A stretch of DNA of 64,000 bases from Diphasiastrum complanatum (lineage: Eukaryota; Streptophyta; Lycopodiopsida; Lycopodiales; Lycopodiaceae): NCBI GenBank assembly GCA_029204225.1, contig CM055105.1, positions 51,041,680 to 51,105,679 of the forward strand. Reading direction: 5' to 3'. The position numbers and the translations under genes are program-made. Below the pieces are notes generated by a model, which saw only the letters and a program-made list of their open reading frames with translations, was not told the origin of the DNA and made no database searches. Every line of letters begins with the position of its first letter. The first letter of the stretch is position 1. Below are positions 10,098-21,670 of this stretch, piece after piece.

Positions 10098-12510
10098 CTA
10101 TATTGATTTGAACATGGATCTTGGTATCACTCCAAGATTGGCCCTATGCTTGATGAAGGAACTTTTGCTCAAAGGTTTGGTGAGCATATCAGCAATACAA
10201 GCTGATGTGTCAATGTGCTCCAATTTGATTTCACCTCCAATGAGCTTCTCTCTCACGAAGTGATGTGCAACTTCGATATGTTTGCTCCTTGCATGGAATA
10301 TTGGGTGGTTGGCAAGGGCTTGGGCTGAAATGTTGTCACTCATGATCATAAGTAGATCCTCTTCCATGATTATCTTTAGCTCCACTAGTAATCTCTTCAT
10401 CCAAAGCACTTCCTTTGTTGTTGTAGTGAGTGCCTTGTACTCAGCTTCACATGATGAGAGTGATACATTATCTTGCTTTTTGGAAAGCCAAGATATCAAG
10501 TTTACTCCAAGATATATGACATAAGCACTTGTAGATTTTTGATCTGCTCTATCACTTGCAAAATCTGAGTCAGAATAACCAATAATAGAAAGATCTTCAC
10601 TTTTATACAATAAACCAAAATCAAAAGTTGAAGATATATATCTAAGCACTCTCTTGTCCATTTTTCAATGATAAATAGTAGGATTTTGCATAGCCTGGCT
10701 CAACTTATGAACACTAAAGCTTATGTCAGGTCTAGTTATTGTGAGCCAAATTAAGGAGCCTATAAGACTTCTAAAAAGTGTGATGTCCACGAAGGATCTT
10801 TCATCACCTTTGTTAGAGTCCTTTACATTTTGCTCCATAAGTGTTTCTGTACTCTTACAATTCAACATATTGAGCTTCTTTAACATTGATAGAGCATACT
10901 TGGATTGACATACAAAAGCTTTCTCTTTAACAAAGTCAAATCCTAGAATATAGTGAATTTTTCCAAGATCTTGCATCTTGAACTCTTTTCCAAGTGCAAT
11001 CTTGGTTTCCTCAACTACTTCATACAACTTCCTGTCAGAATGATATCATCAACATAAATTAGAAGGATGACAATATATTTATCAAAAAACTTGACATATA
11101 AGGAAGGATCATAGTTTCTAAGATTAAATCCTACTGACTCAAGAAAGGTGTTAAGTCGAGAATACTATGACCTTGGAGCTTGCTTCAATCCATATAAACT
11201 TTTGAAGAGCAAGAAAAATTTTTCTTTGTCATGGATGAACCCAATAGGCTGATCCATATAAATCTCTTATTCTAGATACCGATTTAGAAATGCATTAGAG
11301 ACATCTAGTTGAAGAACTTGCCAATTAAAAAAACAAGCAACAAAAATTATGATTCTAATTGATACCATCTTTGCAACTGGAGCAAAGGTCTCCTCATAAT
11401 CAAATCCATAAACTTGAGCAAAACCTTTAGCACAAAGCCTAGCCTTGTACTTGTTGATTGTGCCATCTTGATTATACTTGATTCGAAAAATCCACTTGCA
11501 ACCAATGGTGTGCTTGTTAGATGGAAGATCCACAAGCTCCCATGTCTTGTTGGATATAAAAGCATCATATTTCTCCTTCATGGCAAGGTACCATTCCTTC
11601 GAGTTGAGAGCATCATATACATCCTTTGGCTCTTCATGAGAAATAAAATAAGCACAATTAGTGGAGTTGATTTCCACTTGCTTGCCTCTATCTTCATAGG
11701 TAAGCCTTCTAGGCTCGGATCTTTCTCTTTGAGATCTCCTTCGTGAAAAGATTCGAGGTGACTCCTCCTCAATTCTCGGCCCCATCTCTCTATGATAGTC
11801 TTCAAGAGTGATGATTGGAGTATCTTTGTGAGAATCTTTGAACTCGGCCTCCTCAAGAATGTATTTTTGATCTGCATGGAATATAACATCTCTACTCTCA
11901 ATTATAGTTGAGGTAGAGGGAAAATAGATTTTGTAAGCTTTCTTCTTGGATGCATATCCAGCCATGATCCCTTTAATAGAATTAGGTTCATCTCTTCTCC
12001 TTGTTTCCAAGTTCACATTAACAAAGCAAGCACAACCAAAAACTCTAAGGTGATCTACCTTAGGTTTCTTCTTAAACAAGACTTCAAAAGGTGTTTCCAG
12101 CAAGTGGATTGTGAGGTAATCTATTGCACAAATAGTTTTCACAATTTATAGCTTCACCCCAATATTCAATAGGCAAAGAAACTGCTACTCAAATTGCTTT
12201 AGCACATTCACATAAAGATCTGTTTTTCCTGTTAGCTACTCCATTATGAGATGGAGAATAAGCACAAGAAAACTCTCTCTTTATTCCTTCACCTTAACAA
12301 TGACCATGAAACTTGTTGGAGATGTATTCACCTCCTCCATCACGTCTTCAAGCTTTAACTTTGAAAGAAAATTGTCTCTCAACATAAGCTTTGAAGATTA
12401 GGAAGTGAACAAAAACCATAGCCTTCGAAGAAAGTAGGTACAACCAAGTATATCTAGTAAAGTCATCAATAAAGGTGACAAAACATGTTGCACCACCTCT
12501 TCAGTTTCTT
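10098..12510 (-). pseudogene. Copia pol (integrase C-term, RT, RNase H) of element H
   Basis: Read on the minus strand from 12,510: a short broken piece of the integrase core (GGATCFVT-type start), then from 12,142 an open frame with the integrase C-terminal region (HLRVFGCACFVNVNL, SRDVIFH) and the start of RT (GCKWIFRIKYNQDG, YEETFAPVAKM, QLDVSNAFLNRYLE). A break at about 11,270-11,030 covers the YVDD region. Further frames at 11,027-10,665 (late RT) and 10,661-10,098 carry RNase H (YSDSDFASD, SSCEAEYKAL, DMLTKPLSKSSF). At least two frameshifts and several stops are present. The C-terminal frame is well preserved. Confidence 0.85.
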
Positions 12511-12923
12511 GTGTAGGATGCTCAAAACAATGGATTTAGAACAAAGCAAGATTGAATCAAATTAAAGTGTTGTCACTCAAATTTTGGACCTATCCCTATC
12601 CTCTTTAAGAGCTTATAAGTCTTGCTAGACACATTAGATTGATTTGGTTTCAATTTTTATGAAAAGTACAGATCATAAGCTTTCCATCAAGCTATAAGAC
12701 TATTATCTTTGGATCTATAAGCAAGGATAACAAAGGGACTGAAAATCTCTGATTTTCACACGTGCGGGATTCCAAAATTCCATACTACCACATTTCAGGT
12801 CTGAAAATTCAGTTCCAATCTGATTTGATCCAAATACACTTCAGAGAAAGGTGAGAAAGAGTGCAAAACTGCTTTTCTCAATTTCTTGTACAAACAGAGA
12901 TGTTAGCATGCAAAGCTTAATTT

Positions 12924-12936
12924 GGCTCTGATACCA
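12924..12936 (-). other. Primer binding site of element H
   Basis: Minus-strand TGGTATCAGAGCC abutting the 5' LTR of H; initiator-Met tRNA type. Confidence 0.85.
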
Positions 12937-13728
12937 TGACAAAATTTCCAAATTTCACATGTGTGGGGAATGTCCACAAGTATGATGGATCTAATTAAGC
13001 TTTGTGATTAGCACAGTAACCTGATTATAGATTGATTAGCAAGATCTAGTTCAGAAGAAATGGCTTAACCACAATCTAGCATGCTAAGCAACTGAATATG
13101 ATAGCAACGAATCAATAATGAGCAAAAGTACAAGATATCAGTGTATAAGCATTAGCTTCAACACGATTTAGAGAGAGAAAAGTTGAGAGATGACAAGAAA
13201 AATAGTTTAGATCCAAAATGGCATGAGATAGCTACAAAACTTTGGTTCTTCATCATTGATTGTGAGAAGAGCTACACATATTTATGGAGTTTGAGGTAGC
13301 TCGAGGTAGAACCACATCCATCCATTACAAAATGACATCTAAAGTGACATCTAGAGTCTATGTGACATTTGTCACTTTCCATGCATGAAATTCTACTAAC
13401 TTTTTACAAGTGTGCTAGCTCTAACTAGCAAAGTACAAATCATTATGCATGTGTCCAATACACTTTGTGCATGCCTTGCATGTCACTATGGATCACTTAC
13501 AATCAATGCATGTGAATTGCCATGAGTTTCTACAAGCATGATTTTGCTAATTCTATGTCTACAAACTATATGCAAGTTGTATTCTTCAATCTAGATATTA
13601 CATAACCATGTAGTTCGAGTTCTATCTAGGCCAAACTTGGCATTTTGCATTAATGAGCTACATACTTGCATGGTACAACATTTGTAGCAAGCCAAGAAAT
13701 CAATAGGTATTGTTTTTCAATTTGAACA
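12937..13728 (-). repeat. 5' LTR of element H
   Basis: 792 bp. On the minus strand it begins TGTTCAAATTG and ends ATTTTGTCA, a TG...CA pair. The CATAT target duplication follows at 13,729-13,733. Confidence 0.9.
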
Positions 13729-13929
13729 CATATGCACAAATGTTCATGCATGTGCCAATAAAAGTCTTAGTTTGCTTTGCATGCCACTTTTGACATACTT
13801 GACTTAATGCATGTGAAGTGGCTCGAGTTCCTACCAAGCCAAATTTGGCCTTTTCATGTTCTATATCTCCATGCATGATGGAAAACTTCATCAACCCCAA
13901 AAGTAAAGATAGATGGATTTTTTATTTTC

Positions 13930-14167
13930 GTTAGCTTGTTTATTTCCTATCCTATCCTCAACGCAAGATCCAAGCAATCAAGCATCAAGGAGATGAAGTT
14001 AGTTCTCACACACAGGTTTGATCCCATGAGAGCGATAGCATATCTCAGAATTCAACATGTATGAAAGATCCACATCTAACTCTAACATCCATTAATCCTA
14101 AGCACTAACACTACACAAACATCACTACATCCATTAACCCTACGATCTACAATGAGATAGATACTTG

Positions 14168-14229
<62 letters not shown>

Positions 14230-14782
14230 CCCCTTTCTCTCTCACAAAAATCATAAGAACATACAATCCCAATAATATTCAGATCCAACAATTAGCAAAA
14301 TACAACAAAAGCATGAGAGATGGAGGAAAAAGGATAGAGAGCAAGGACATTCACAAGTCCATTCCATAAGAGAGCCAATCTGCTTATATTGAAATGAAGA
14401 TTTGAACATGAGGAGCAACTCGAGTTTGCCCCTATTTATAGTGGAGAGGAGGGCCTTGGCCTCAAAATTCTATTGGCCCATTTCTGACTCCCTAACTATT
14501 CAAACTTAAAAAAGATTGGGAACGCATTCAATAATTGGAGGGAACCAATTTGAATTTTAATTTGAACCAATTTTGGTGGGAGTTCCAACTTTATTCACTA
14601 ACTTGACATTTAGGTCGGCGACATCAAAAGTCCCGCAAAAAGGCCTAAAGTCCTTTTATTAACTTTCTAGTTATCAAATAACAATGTGATCATCGGGTTG
14701 GACTTACACACGCAGGGTGCCAAATCCCTCTCACTTATTAACTAGGTTTAGGATTGCATTGGGATCCGCAAACCCTCCAACA
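13930..14782 (-). repeat. Probable LTR of a minus-strand element (K)
   Basis: On the minus strand a purine-rich GGTGGGGGATAC is followed by TGTTGGAGGG ending at plus 14,782, the arrangement of a polypurine tract and 3' LTR start. Within it a TATA-like ACTATAAATAGGGG lies near 14,447, followed by leader-like sequence and a (GA)n run. The far end is uncertain and no second LTR copy was found, so the element type rests on context. Confidence 0.5.
14170..14227. repeat. (CT)n microsatellite
   Basis: A perfect CT dinucleotide run of about 58 bp followed by a short C-rich and CT-rich tail. It creates a spurious Arg/Glu-rich minus frame. Confidence 0.95.
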
Positions 14783-16667
14783 GTATCCCCCACCAAAACT
14801 GGTGGCAATCCCATGACACCTCACGAGATTATCTACTTAAGGCTCTGATTGGCCTCGGGTTGTACTTTGATAATAAGATGATACTACACCTTTTCCATGA
14901 ATTCAAGGCGCTCCGCATTAAAATCGTGTTTGTCTAGAAAAAAACACTTATTTGCTCCGACAATCCAATTAGAAAGTGGTCCAGACTAAAAACCATGATT
15001 CCCAAGAACCACCCATCATTGCAACATGATAATATAATCTGGCAATTGGCACCTGGTCGTGGATTTTATCGGATACATGGCAACATTTGGATTGAATGCC
15101 AAAGAAGGTAGGCAATCATCCCATCTGGTAGCAACAGATTCTAACTTGGACAAATCATTGGCGAATATTATCGATTGTCGCACAGTTGGATCTGGCAATT
15201 TCCGGTACTCAACACCATAAAATTGAAGTGCTCTGTTTAAATCAATGGAAATGTCCCAATTGAATGCTTGATAAATGATTGGCTAGTTTGGGGAATGAAT
15301 GTTTCCCTACCCTTGCTAGGAACCTCAATGCACTTGAGGCATTGTTTTGTTGTCCTGAAGGCCCGATTCTATCCACGCTCAGGTGCTGCTTGTTGCGTGT
15401 GAGTAGAAGGCTATGACAGAAGATAGGTTGCAGAACAAATCGTGTTCTGAGCATCATGGAAGCTGCACCCACGCCATATGCGAACTCCTTCCTAAAGGTT
15501 TGATTTACCAATGCTTCTGCAACGACAGATTTCTGTGAACTGGATCTAAGATTGAAGTTAGTGTGAAGGAGGACGATGGTGCATTGAGAATGTAAAATCT
15601 GCAATGAAGGTCGTTGGACCCAATATGAAGACTAAAGGTCTTTCTGATCACGTCGTGGCCCTGGCATCTCATTCCTTGCCTGCGGTTTCCTTCCTTATCT
15701 TTTGTAACCTACGAATTCATCTCCTTACCTGATTTGCGGCCATCACCCTTCTCCCCTGCCTACATGGTAGAAAGAACCTATTTATGGCCAAATTCTGTAC
15801 CTGTTGTGGCCCGCTCCATTATAAGGGGCCTCCTATCTACCTCAACCATGCCTGTGGGCCGTGCCATCCCTCACCTATATCTATGGCCTTTTCCATTTGC
15901 GCTCTAGCCCTACTTGCGGATTTATTAATCCTTCACCTATACATTCTGCTACATTCTTTGACATGCCTGTGTGAAAGAAAAAAATAAACCTATCTACGCT
16001 ATACACACCCCCATGACATCATTATAGATTTGAGTTTGAAGCGTTGTTTGGCTTTGATCTCGACATGGTGTAATCCCTAATGCACCTATATTGTTGTCCG
16101 AATTGTGGCTTATTGAAGTTTGGCCCTACGATGCTTGATAGAGGTTGCAGCTCTTAACTTTGGAGATTTCCATGACTTCAAACTTGTGAAGCTTTACACT
16201 GTCCTCATGGTCTAATTGCAGATTATATTACCATCAGAAATACATATTTTCGAAGCATATGCAAATGGTTCAAATGAAGATTAGGCGTTTATTCAAAACC
16301 TAACCCTATTTTATCTCGCTCATTAAGCGAATCTTAGCTTATATACGAGTTATGCTTATACATCTTATCGGTATCTCAAAAGCCAGAACCTATACGTGCA
16401 ACTCTAGTGACGCTTCATGCGTTTCTATCTTGAATTCTTCTTGGTTACATTTTCGAGTCTCTCTTGTTAGAGACTTTTTTGAAAGTCTTTCCAATTGTGG
16501 CCTTGTCTATTCAATTGTGTGCAATTTGGTTGTTTGTACCATTTGCCCCAAATTGGATTCATACGAGGTGGTGCTACATGCCTTATTTTCGACTCCATAC
16601 CCAATGGAGCTTGAGCTGTAATTGTGGTATAGACCGACTTCTGTTAGCATCTCCTTAGATTGGCAGT
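14783..16667. other. Internal region of element K without a recognised gene
   Basis: Sequence upstream, in minus orientation, of the probable LTR at 13,930-14,782. Short frames exist on both strands but none carries a family motif. It probably represents the stretch between a 3' ORF and the LTR. Confidence 0.4.
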
Positions 16668-18290
16668 CTATTTAGGGGTGGGGGTCATTTTATAATCCTT
16701 CAAACTTGATAATCCATCCACTCCTCGAGGACTCATGTGGATGTTGATGCAAAAAGCTTTGGATCTGGTCCTCGATGGTGATCGATTTTTGGAACAGAGG
16801 CTTGGGCCTTGATGTGGATGGACCTTTTTCCAGTGGCCTGGATGTCTGGTATATCTTGGATTTCTGGCCCATCCAAACCTGTATCCATGTCTCCCTGATC
16901 TTGATGCTGAGGCGAGAACTGTGGCATCACATGACTGGAATTTGAGGGCCGACTTCAGTACTTGAGCGACTATCGTTTTGTAATCTTTGATGATTGCTTT
17001 TGCCTTTTCCAACTCAATGGTTGCCATACGTTTGACTTTATCAAATTTTTCTTGAAACCCTACCAAAGAAGTGCGGTAGGTTTCAACTTTCCTGAACATG
17101 TATCTTATTTTGTGCTCGGCCAAATCCAAATGACCAGCCAGCAGCAACACATGTTGTTTGGAATCTTGGAAATCTTTGTCCACTTGATCTTGTGCAGTTG
17201 TCAATGCATCCTAAAGAGTTCCCACATAGCCTTCAAGAGCATCAGCTGTTTGTTGGGCTTTCTCCAGTTCACCTTCAGATTTTGCCCCATGTTGCTTGGC
17301 AATCTTAAGCTCGCGATTCAACTGAATAACCTTCTGGCTTATCAATGTATTTTGGTACCCAGATCTGATATATGCTTATTCATGTTTGTCTTTTCATCGA
17401 TCATGGTTTGGATCACCCGCGCAAGGTTTGAGACTAAAATTAATGTGTCACCAAAATTCATTTTGGTTGTAGCAGCAACGATAGAAGCAACACGTGGGGA
17501 TTGTGCTAGTTTGGCTCTGCTGTCTGGCCGGTTTTTCTTTTTCAAAAATATCTTCTCCTTCAAATCCTTCAGGAACCGTGGCATCGAACTGCTTTGGAGA
17601 TGGAACATCGTGTGCGACCCTGATGGTGTCTGGTGCTACGTCAATTTGATCTTGCTGATTGATCTGAAATGAGTCATCAAAAATAGTAGAATTGTCATGG
17701 AACTGTTCGAATCCTTTTTCAAAGGATTGGGGATCAAAGGGTCCTAGACTCTTGGGCATCTCAAAAAGTTCATCTGGTCCCAACGGGTCAGAATCATCGA
17801 ACATATCCATAGATGTTTGGATATTTGGTGAAATGACTCGGATTTGTAGGGGTGAGGCAGCTTGGGTAGCTGTGATTGGAATGGTAGATCCAATGGTCAC
17901 AGACTAACTCTATGAGGAAGAGGAGGCGAGGGATGTATCAGTGGGTTGGGAGATGGGTAGTTCACTGCAAATTGTAGCAGGGTATGGAAGCACAATTGAA
18001 GATGTCTGCCTAGTGTAGCATCAGGATGCGGAAGGCGAGTCAGGAATGATGACCTTGCTGCACACACGACGACGACTATGAGAACTGGATGCCTGGTGTG
18101 AGGACTTAGCAGGCGTGTCTTCATACATAGATAGCACGACATCAGAAACAAACCCATGGATTTGATTATCAAGGTAGGGGACAGAAAGGAGGGACAAATA
18201 TGGGTCGACCGCAAACTGTTGCTTGGTATTGCTTTTAATGGCCCGCTTGAGCCCACCAAAAACTATCTTGAACCAATTATAGGGTTCTAG
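16668..18290 (-). pseudogene. Coiled-coil ORF of element K, broken
   Basis: The minus strand from 18,290 has coding-like sequence with stops: a block containing LKRAIKSNTKQQFAVDPYL and SLLSVPYLDNQIHGF, a Ser/Arg-rich linker, an acidic region (FDDSDPLGPDELFEM, near 17,800), then a long heptad-like region at about 17,290-16,960 (LNRELKIAKQHGAK, LEKAQQTADALEGYV, LEKAKAIIKDYKTIVAQV) that should form coiled coils. I do not recognise a conserved enzyme domain. Its place just upstream of the probable 3' LTR matches the extra 3' ORF found in some plant Ty3/gypsy lineages, as in element L here. Function is unknown. Confidence 0.5.
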
Positions 18291-18309
18291 TGGCTGGCTA
18301 TCAAGCTTA

Positions 18310-18393
18310 TAATTGGTGACAAAACATGTTGCACCACCAATACTTTTAGAAGAGGAGAAATGTACATCTGAGTGTATAAGCTCTACACTTGTT
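18310..18393 (-). pseudogene. Copia integrase core fragment
   Basis: The minus strand reads ELIHSDVHFSSSKSIGGATCFVT, here split as ELIHSDVHFSSS and KSIGGATCFVT: the first catalytic Asp of the copia integrase core and the sequence after it. About 28 codons remain, wedged between element K sequence and the truncated LTR of C. A matching piece lies in element H near 12,480. Confidence 0.75.
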
Positions 18394-18580
18394 TACACTC
18401 TAATTGGCACGAGTCCAGCCTCTTACTCTATTTTGGCTCAATAGTGGCATTACAAGTGGAAATGCTTAATTTGCCATCTATGCCAAATTTGTTCCTATCA
18501 ACATCGTACACCTAGATGCTTGATATAAAAAACATAAGACCCCTATATCTAACATAGATAATCTTTTTTAATTCTTCACA
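18394..18580 (-). repeat. Truncated 3' LTR of element C
   Basis: Starts on the minus strand with TGTGAAGAATT after the polypurine tract AGGAGGAG, and matches the first ~187 bp of the full LTR at 30,041-30,776. Beyond 18,394 the match stops and an unrelated integrase fragment begins. Confidence 0.85.
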
Positions 18581-18598
18581 CTCCTCCTAAAAAATTAT

Positions 18599-19393
18599 CT
18601 ATGAAGATTTAAGCATTGATCTTGATATAACTCCAAGATTAGATCTATGCTTGATGAAAGCACTTTTGCACAAAGGCTTGGTGAGTAGATCGGCAATACA
18701 AGAGGACGAGTTGAGATGCTCCAAATAGATTTCTCCTCCAATAAGCTTTTCTCTCACAAAATGGTGTGCCACTTCTATGCGCTTGATTCTTGCATGAAAT
18801 ATGGGATTATTGGCAAGAGCTTGGGCCAAGATGTTATCACACTTGATCATTGGTAGATCATCTTCCTTGATGCACTTTAGCTCCATTAATAACCTCTTGA
18901 TCCAAAGCACCTCTTTGGTGGTTGTAGTGAGTGCTTTGTACTCGGCCTCACATGAAGAGAGAGATATAGTATCTTGCTTTTTGGAAAGCCAAGATATTAG
19001 ATTGCCTCCAAGAAAGATAGTGTATGCACTAATAGACTTTCGATCCATCTTGTCACTTGCAAAGTCCGAATCCGAGTAGCCAACAATGGATAGATCTTCA
19101 CTTTTATGAAGTAGACCATAATCACAAAATGAAGATACATATCTTAGAAGCCTCTTGGCCATCTTCCAATGATGGATCTTAGGATCTCGCATAAATTGAC
19201 TCAATTTGTGCACACAAAAACTTAGATTGGGCCTAGTAATGGTAAGCCAAATCAAGGAGCCTACAAGACTCCTAAAAAGTGTGATGTCCTCAAAGGATCT
19301 TTCATCACCTTTATTAGGATCTTTTACAATTTGCTCCATTGGAGTTTTTATGCTCTTAGAATTTTCCATATGGAATTTTTTCAACATAGAGTG
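18599..19393 (-). pseudogene. Copia RT end and RNase H of element C, interrupted by B
   Basis: The minus-strand frame begins (after the B insertion) within the late RT segment SMLKKFHMENSKSIKTPMEQ. It continues through LIGS/LVGSLIWLTITRPNLSF and RNase H (YSDSDFASDKMDRKS, SSCEAEYKAL, DLLTKPLCKSAF) to a stop at 18,599. The sequence upstream of SMLKK that other family members have (QSKYAL) is replaced by the end of element B's LTR. The 265 codons are open, so C was fairly intact when B inserted. The rest of C's gag-pol is absent from the other side, implying a later deletion. Confidence 0.85.
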
Positions 19394-20083
19394 TGTGAAA
19401 AGTACAGTACTAAGGACCATAAATGGATCTTTGAATGATCCACAAGGTGATTGTATGCTTGTTAAACAATCTATCAGAAACTAGTCATCAGAAAACAAGA
19501 TCTAGTTTAGCAGCTTGATAGGAAACAAGTAGAGACAATCAAAGCATTGATCAAATAGTCTAATCCAACTCCACAAATGTGGAAATAAGGCTGTAGTACG
19601 GCCTGTAGACAGTGTTTACAAAGTGCCAAAGCTGGGTTTCATTGAAAAATAGAGTAATCACCATACAATGAGAGGAAACTCGAGTTTCTCCTTGAGGCTC
19701 CAAAAAGTTTCTATCTTCTCACTATGGAGAATGGAAATACATAATAAAACACACTTCCTTTGCAAAGTTAGGTGAAAATCCAGCATGTAATAAGGAAGTA
19801 GGCTCCACTTTCTTGCCCTAATGTGAAAACCCTAGCCTAGATCCAAGAGTCATGCTTGGTAGGTGCATGGTAGGTACAAATCTCATCATAAATCATGGTC
19901 TAGATCCTACAAAGTAGGAATCACTACCAAATAGACACAACCACTCCTCTTGACTCATGGTAACCTACTTTAGGTGTGTATGTACAAGTGGCCCTTTGGC
20001 CATTCAAGTAACCAACAAACAATATTGACAAAATGTACAATATTCTACATGGCTAGATTTGCCAATGTAGGCAATTTTTCACA
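19394..20083 (-). repeat. 3' LTR of element B
   Basis: 690 bp, minus strand, TGTGAAAAATTG ... TTTTCACA. It is related to the LTRs of E at 49,420-50,086 and 53,292-53,735 and to the partial LTR at 34,377-34,954 (shared GCAAATCTAGCCATGTAGAA). The flanking 5 bp at 19,389-19,393 is GAGTG. The partner LTR of B is missing. Confidence 0.85.
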
Positions 20084-21670
20084 CTCCTCCTCAAATCTAG
20101 CCTTGGAGATCACAATGCTTTTATCAATAACTCCAATTGAAGATCTAAGCTTGACAAATGAATCTTTAGGTAAAGGTTTAGTAAACAAATCAGCCAAGCA
20201 ACTTGATGATTGCACGTGTTGGAGCTTGATCTCTTTAGCTTGCACTTTTTCCCTCATGAAATGATGAGCAATTTCGATGTGTTTGCTCCTTGCATGGAAT
20301 GTAGGATTAGTTGCAAGTGATTGGGCTGATTGGTTGTCACAATAGATGATAGGTATCTCCTCCTCCATGACATGAAGCTCCACCAATAGCCTTTTGAGCC
20401 ACAAGACCTCCTTGCATGTTGATGTCAAGGCCTTGTATTCGGATTCTGTGGAAGATAGGGAGATGGTATCTTGCTTTTTGGAAAGCCATGATACTACTCC
20501 ATCACATAGAAAGGTGGCAAAGGCACTTGTTGATCTTCTATCCACTTTGTCACCTGCAAAATCCGAGTCACTATAGGCTCTTAAGCCAAGATTAGTTCCT
20601 CTATACAAAATACCAAAATTCTTAGTGAATGAAATGTATCTAAGAACTCTTTTGGCCATCTTCCAATGTGAAACTAGAGGACTTTGCATGAATTGGCCTA
20701 ACTTTCCAACACTATAACTAAGATCAGGTCTAGTTATAGTTAAATAGATCAAGGAGCCAATAAGCCTTCTATATAATGTGATGTTCTCAAAGGATGCTTC
20801 ATCACAACCAATAGATGCTTTTACATGTTGCTCCATTGGTGTCTCAATGCCTTTACAATTCTTCATTCCAAATCTATCTAGGATGGATGTAGCATATTTA
20901 GATTGACAAATGAAGCTAGAATCACATCCTCTAATAACCTCTATTCCAAGAATGAAGCTCAATAGGCCGCAATCTACCATCTTAAACTCTTTTGCTAAAG
21001 CAATTTTTACATCTCTAATTCCATCTAGATCATTACCACTCAAGATAATGTCATCTACATACAAAACAAGACTAATGATCATGCCATCATGAAAACTTAT
21101 ATACAATGATGGATCATAGGCACTCATTACAAAATTGATGGAAATGAGAAAAGAGTTTAGCCTAGAGTACCATGCTCTAGGTGCTTGCTTGAGCCCATAA
21201 AGGCTCTTCTTCAAAAAACACACCTTTCCTTCATGCTTTGCCTTGATGAAGCCCTCGGGTTGCCTCATGTAGATCTCTTCCTCCAAATAACCATTGAGGA
21301 ATGCATTTGTGAAGTCAAGTTGGAATAGCTCCCAATTGAAGGTTGTAGCAAGACTAATGATCAACCTGATAGTAACAAGCTTAGCCACAGGAGCAAAAGT
21401 CTCATCATAGTCAATGCCTTTGGTTTGTAAAAAACCTTTGGCAACAAGCCTAGCTTTATGCTTGCTTATTGATCCATCTTGATTATACTTCAATCTAAAC
21501 ACCCACATAGAGAGCTTGTTTACAAGAGCAACATTACAAGCATTCACATACTCATTTGGATCTAGTTTATAGATGCCTCCAAATCTAGATCCTAATGCAA
21601 GTATCTCATCATTATTCTTGATAGTGCAAGTATCAACATTGAATTTTACATCAAGGCCATTATCAAGCAA
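20045..21670 (-). pseudogene. Copia pol of element B with integrase deleted
   Basis: A 541-codon minus frame. It starts in the post-protease region (LLDNGLDVKFN, LGSRFGGIYKLD), then at about residue 53 jumps from ACNVALVNKLSM to WVFRLKYNQDGSISK, the start of RT. The whole integrase is therefore missing, yet the frame stays open. RT follows (YDETFAPVAKL, QLDFTNAFLNGYLEEEIYM, SLYGLKQAPRAWYS, VLYVDDIILSG with intact YVDD), then RNase H (YSDSDFAGDKVDRRS, SSTESEYKAL, DNQSAQSLATNP, DLFTKPLPKDSF). The frame runs through the polypurine-like GAGGAGGAG into the LTR and stops there. RT and RNase H look intact; integration would need to be supplied in trans. Confidence 0.85.

Larger units (their letters stand above)
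9223..13728 (-). mobile_element. Copia element H, inserted in the LTR of I
   Basis: A minus-strand Ty1/copia element, 4,506 bp, with LTRs at 12,937-13,728 (5') and 9223-10,080 (3') and a 5-bp target duplication CATAT at 9218-9222 and 13,729-13,733. The PBS lies at 12,924-12,936 and a polypurine tract AGGAGGAG precedes the 3' LTR. Pol is present with breaks. Gag, protease and the first part of integrase are deleted, with integrase sequence running straight into leader near 12,500. The element cannot be autonomous. Confidence 0.9.
8732..13927 (-). repeat. 5' LTR of element I, split by element H
   Basis: Two parts, 8732-9222 and 13,734 to about 13,927, form one LTR on the minus strand, ending in ...TTTCACA next to the PBS. 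The second part shares stretches with the LTR of H (TGCATGTG and GCATGCC/CACTT patches). Between them lies complete element H with a duplicated CATAT. The LTR carries a CACACGTGTG palindrome. Its outer end is not sharply defined and may be cut by element K. Confidence 0.7.

Noticed and set aside
14082-14291. Arg/Glu-rich minus-strand open frame
   Set aside because: It is only the translation of the (CT)n microsatellite and its flanks.
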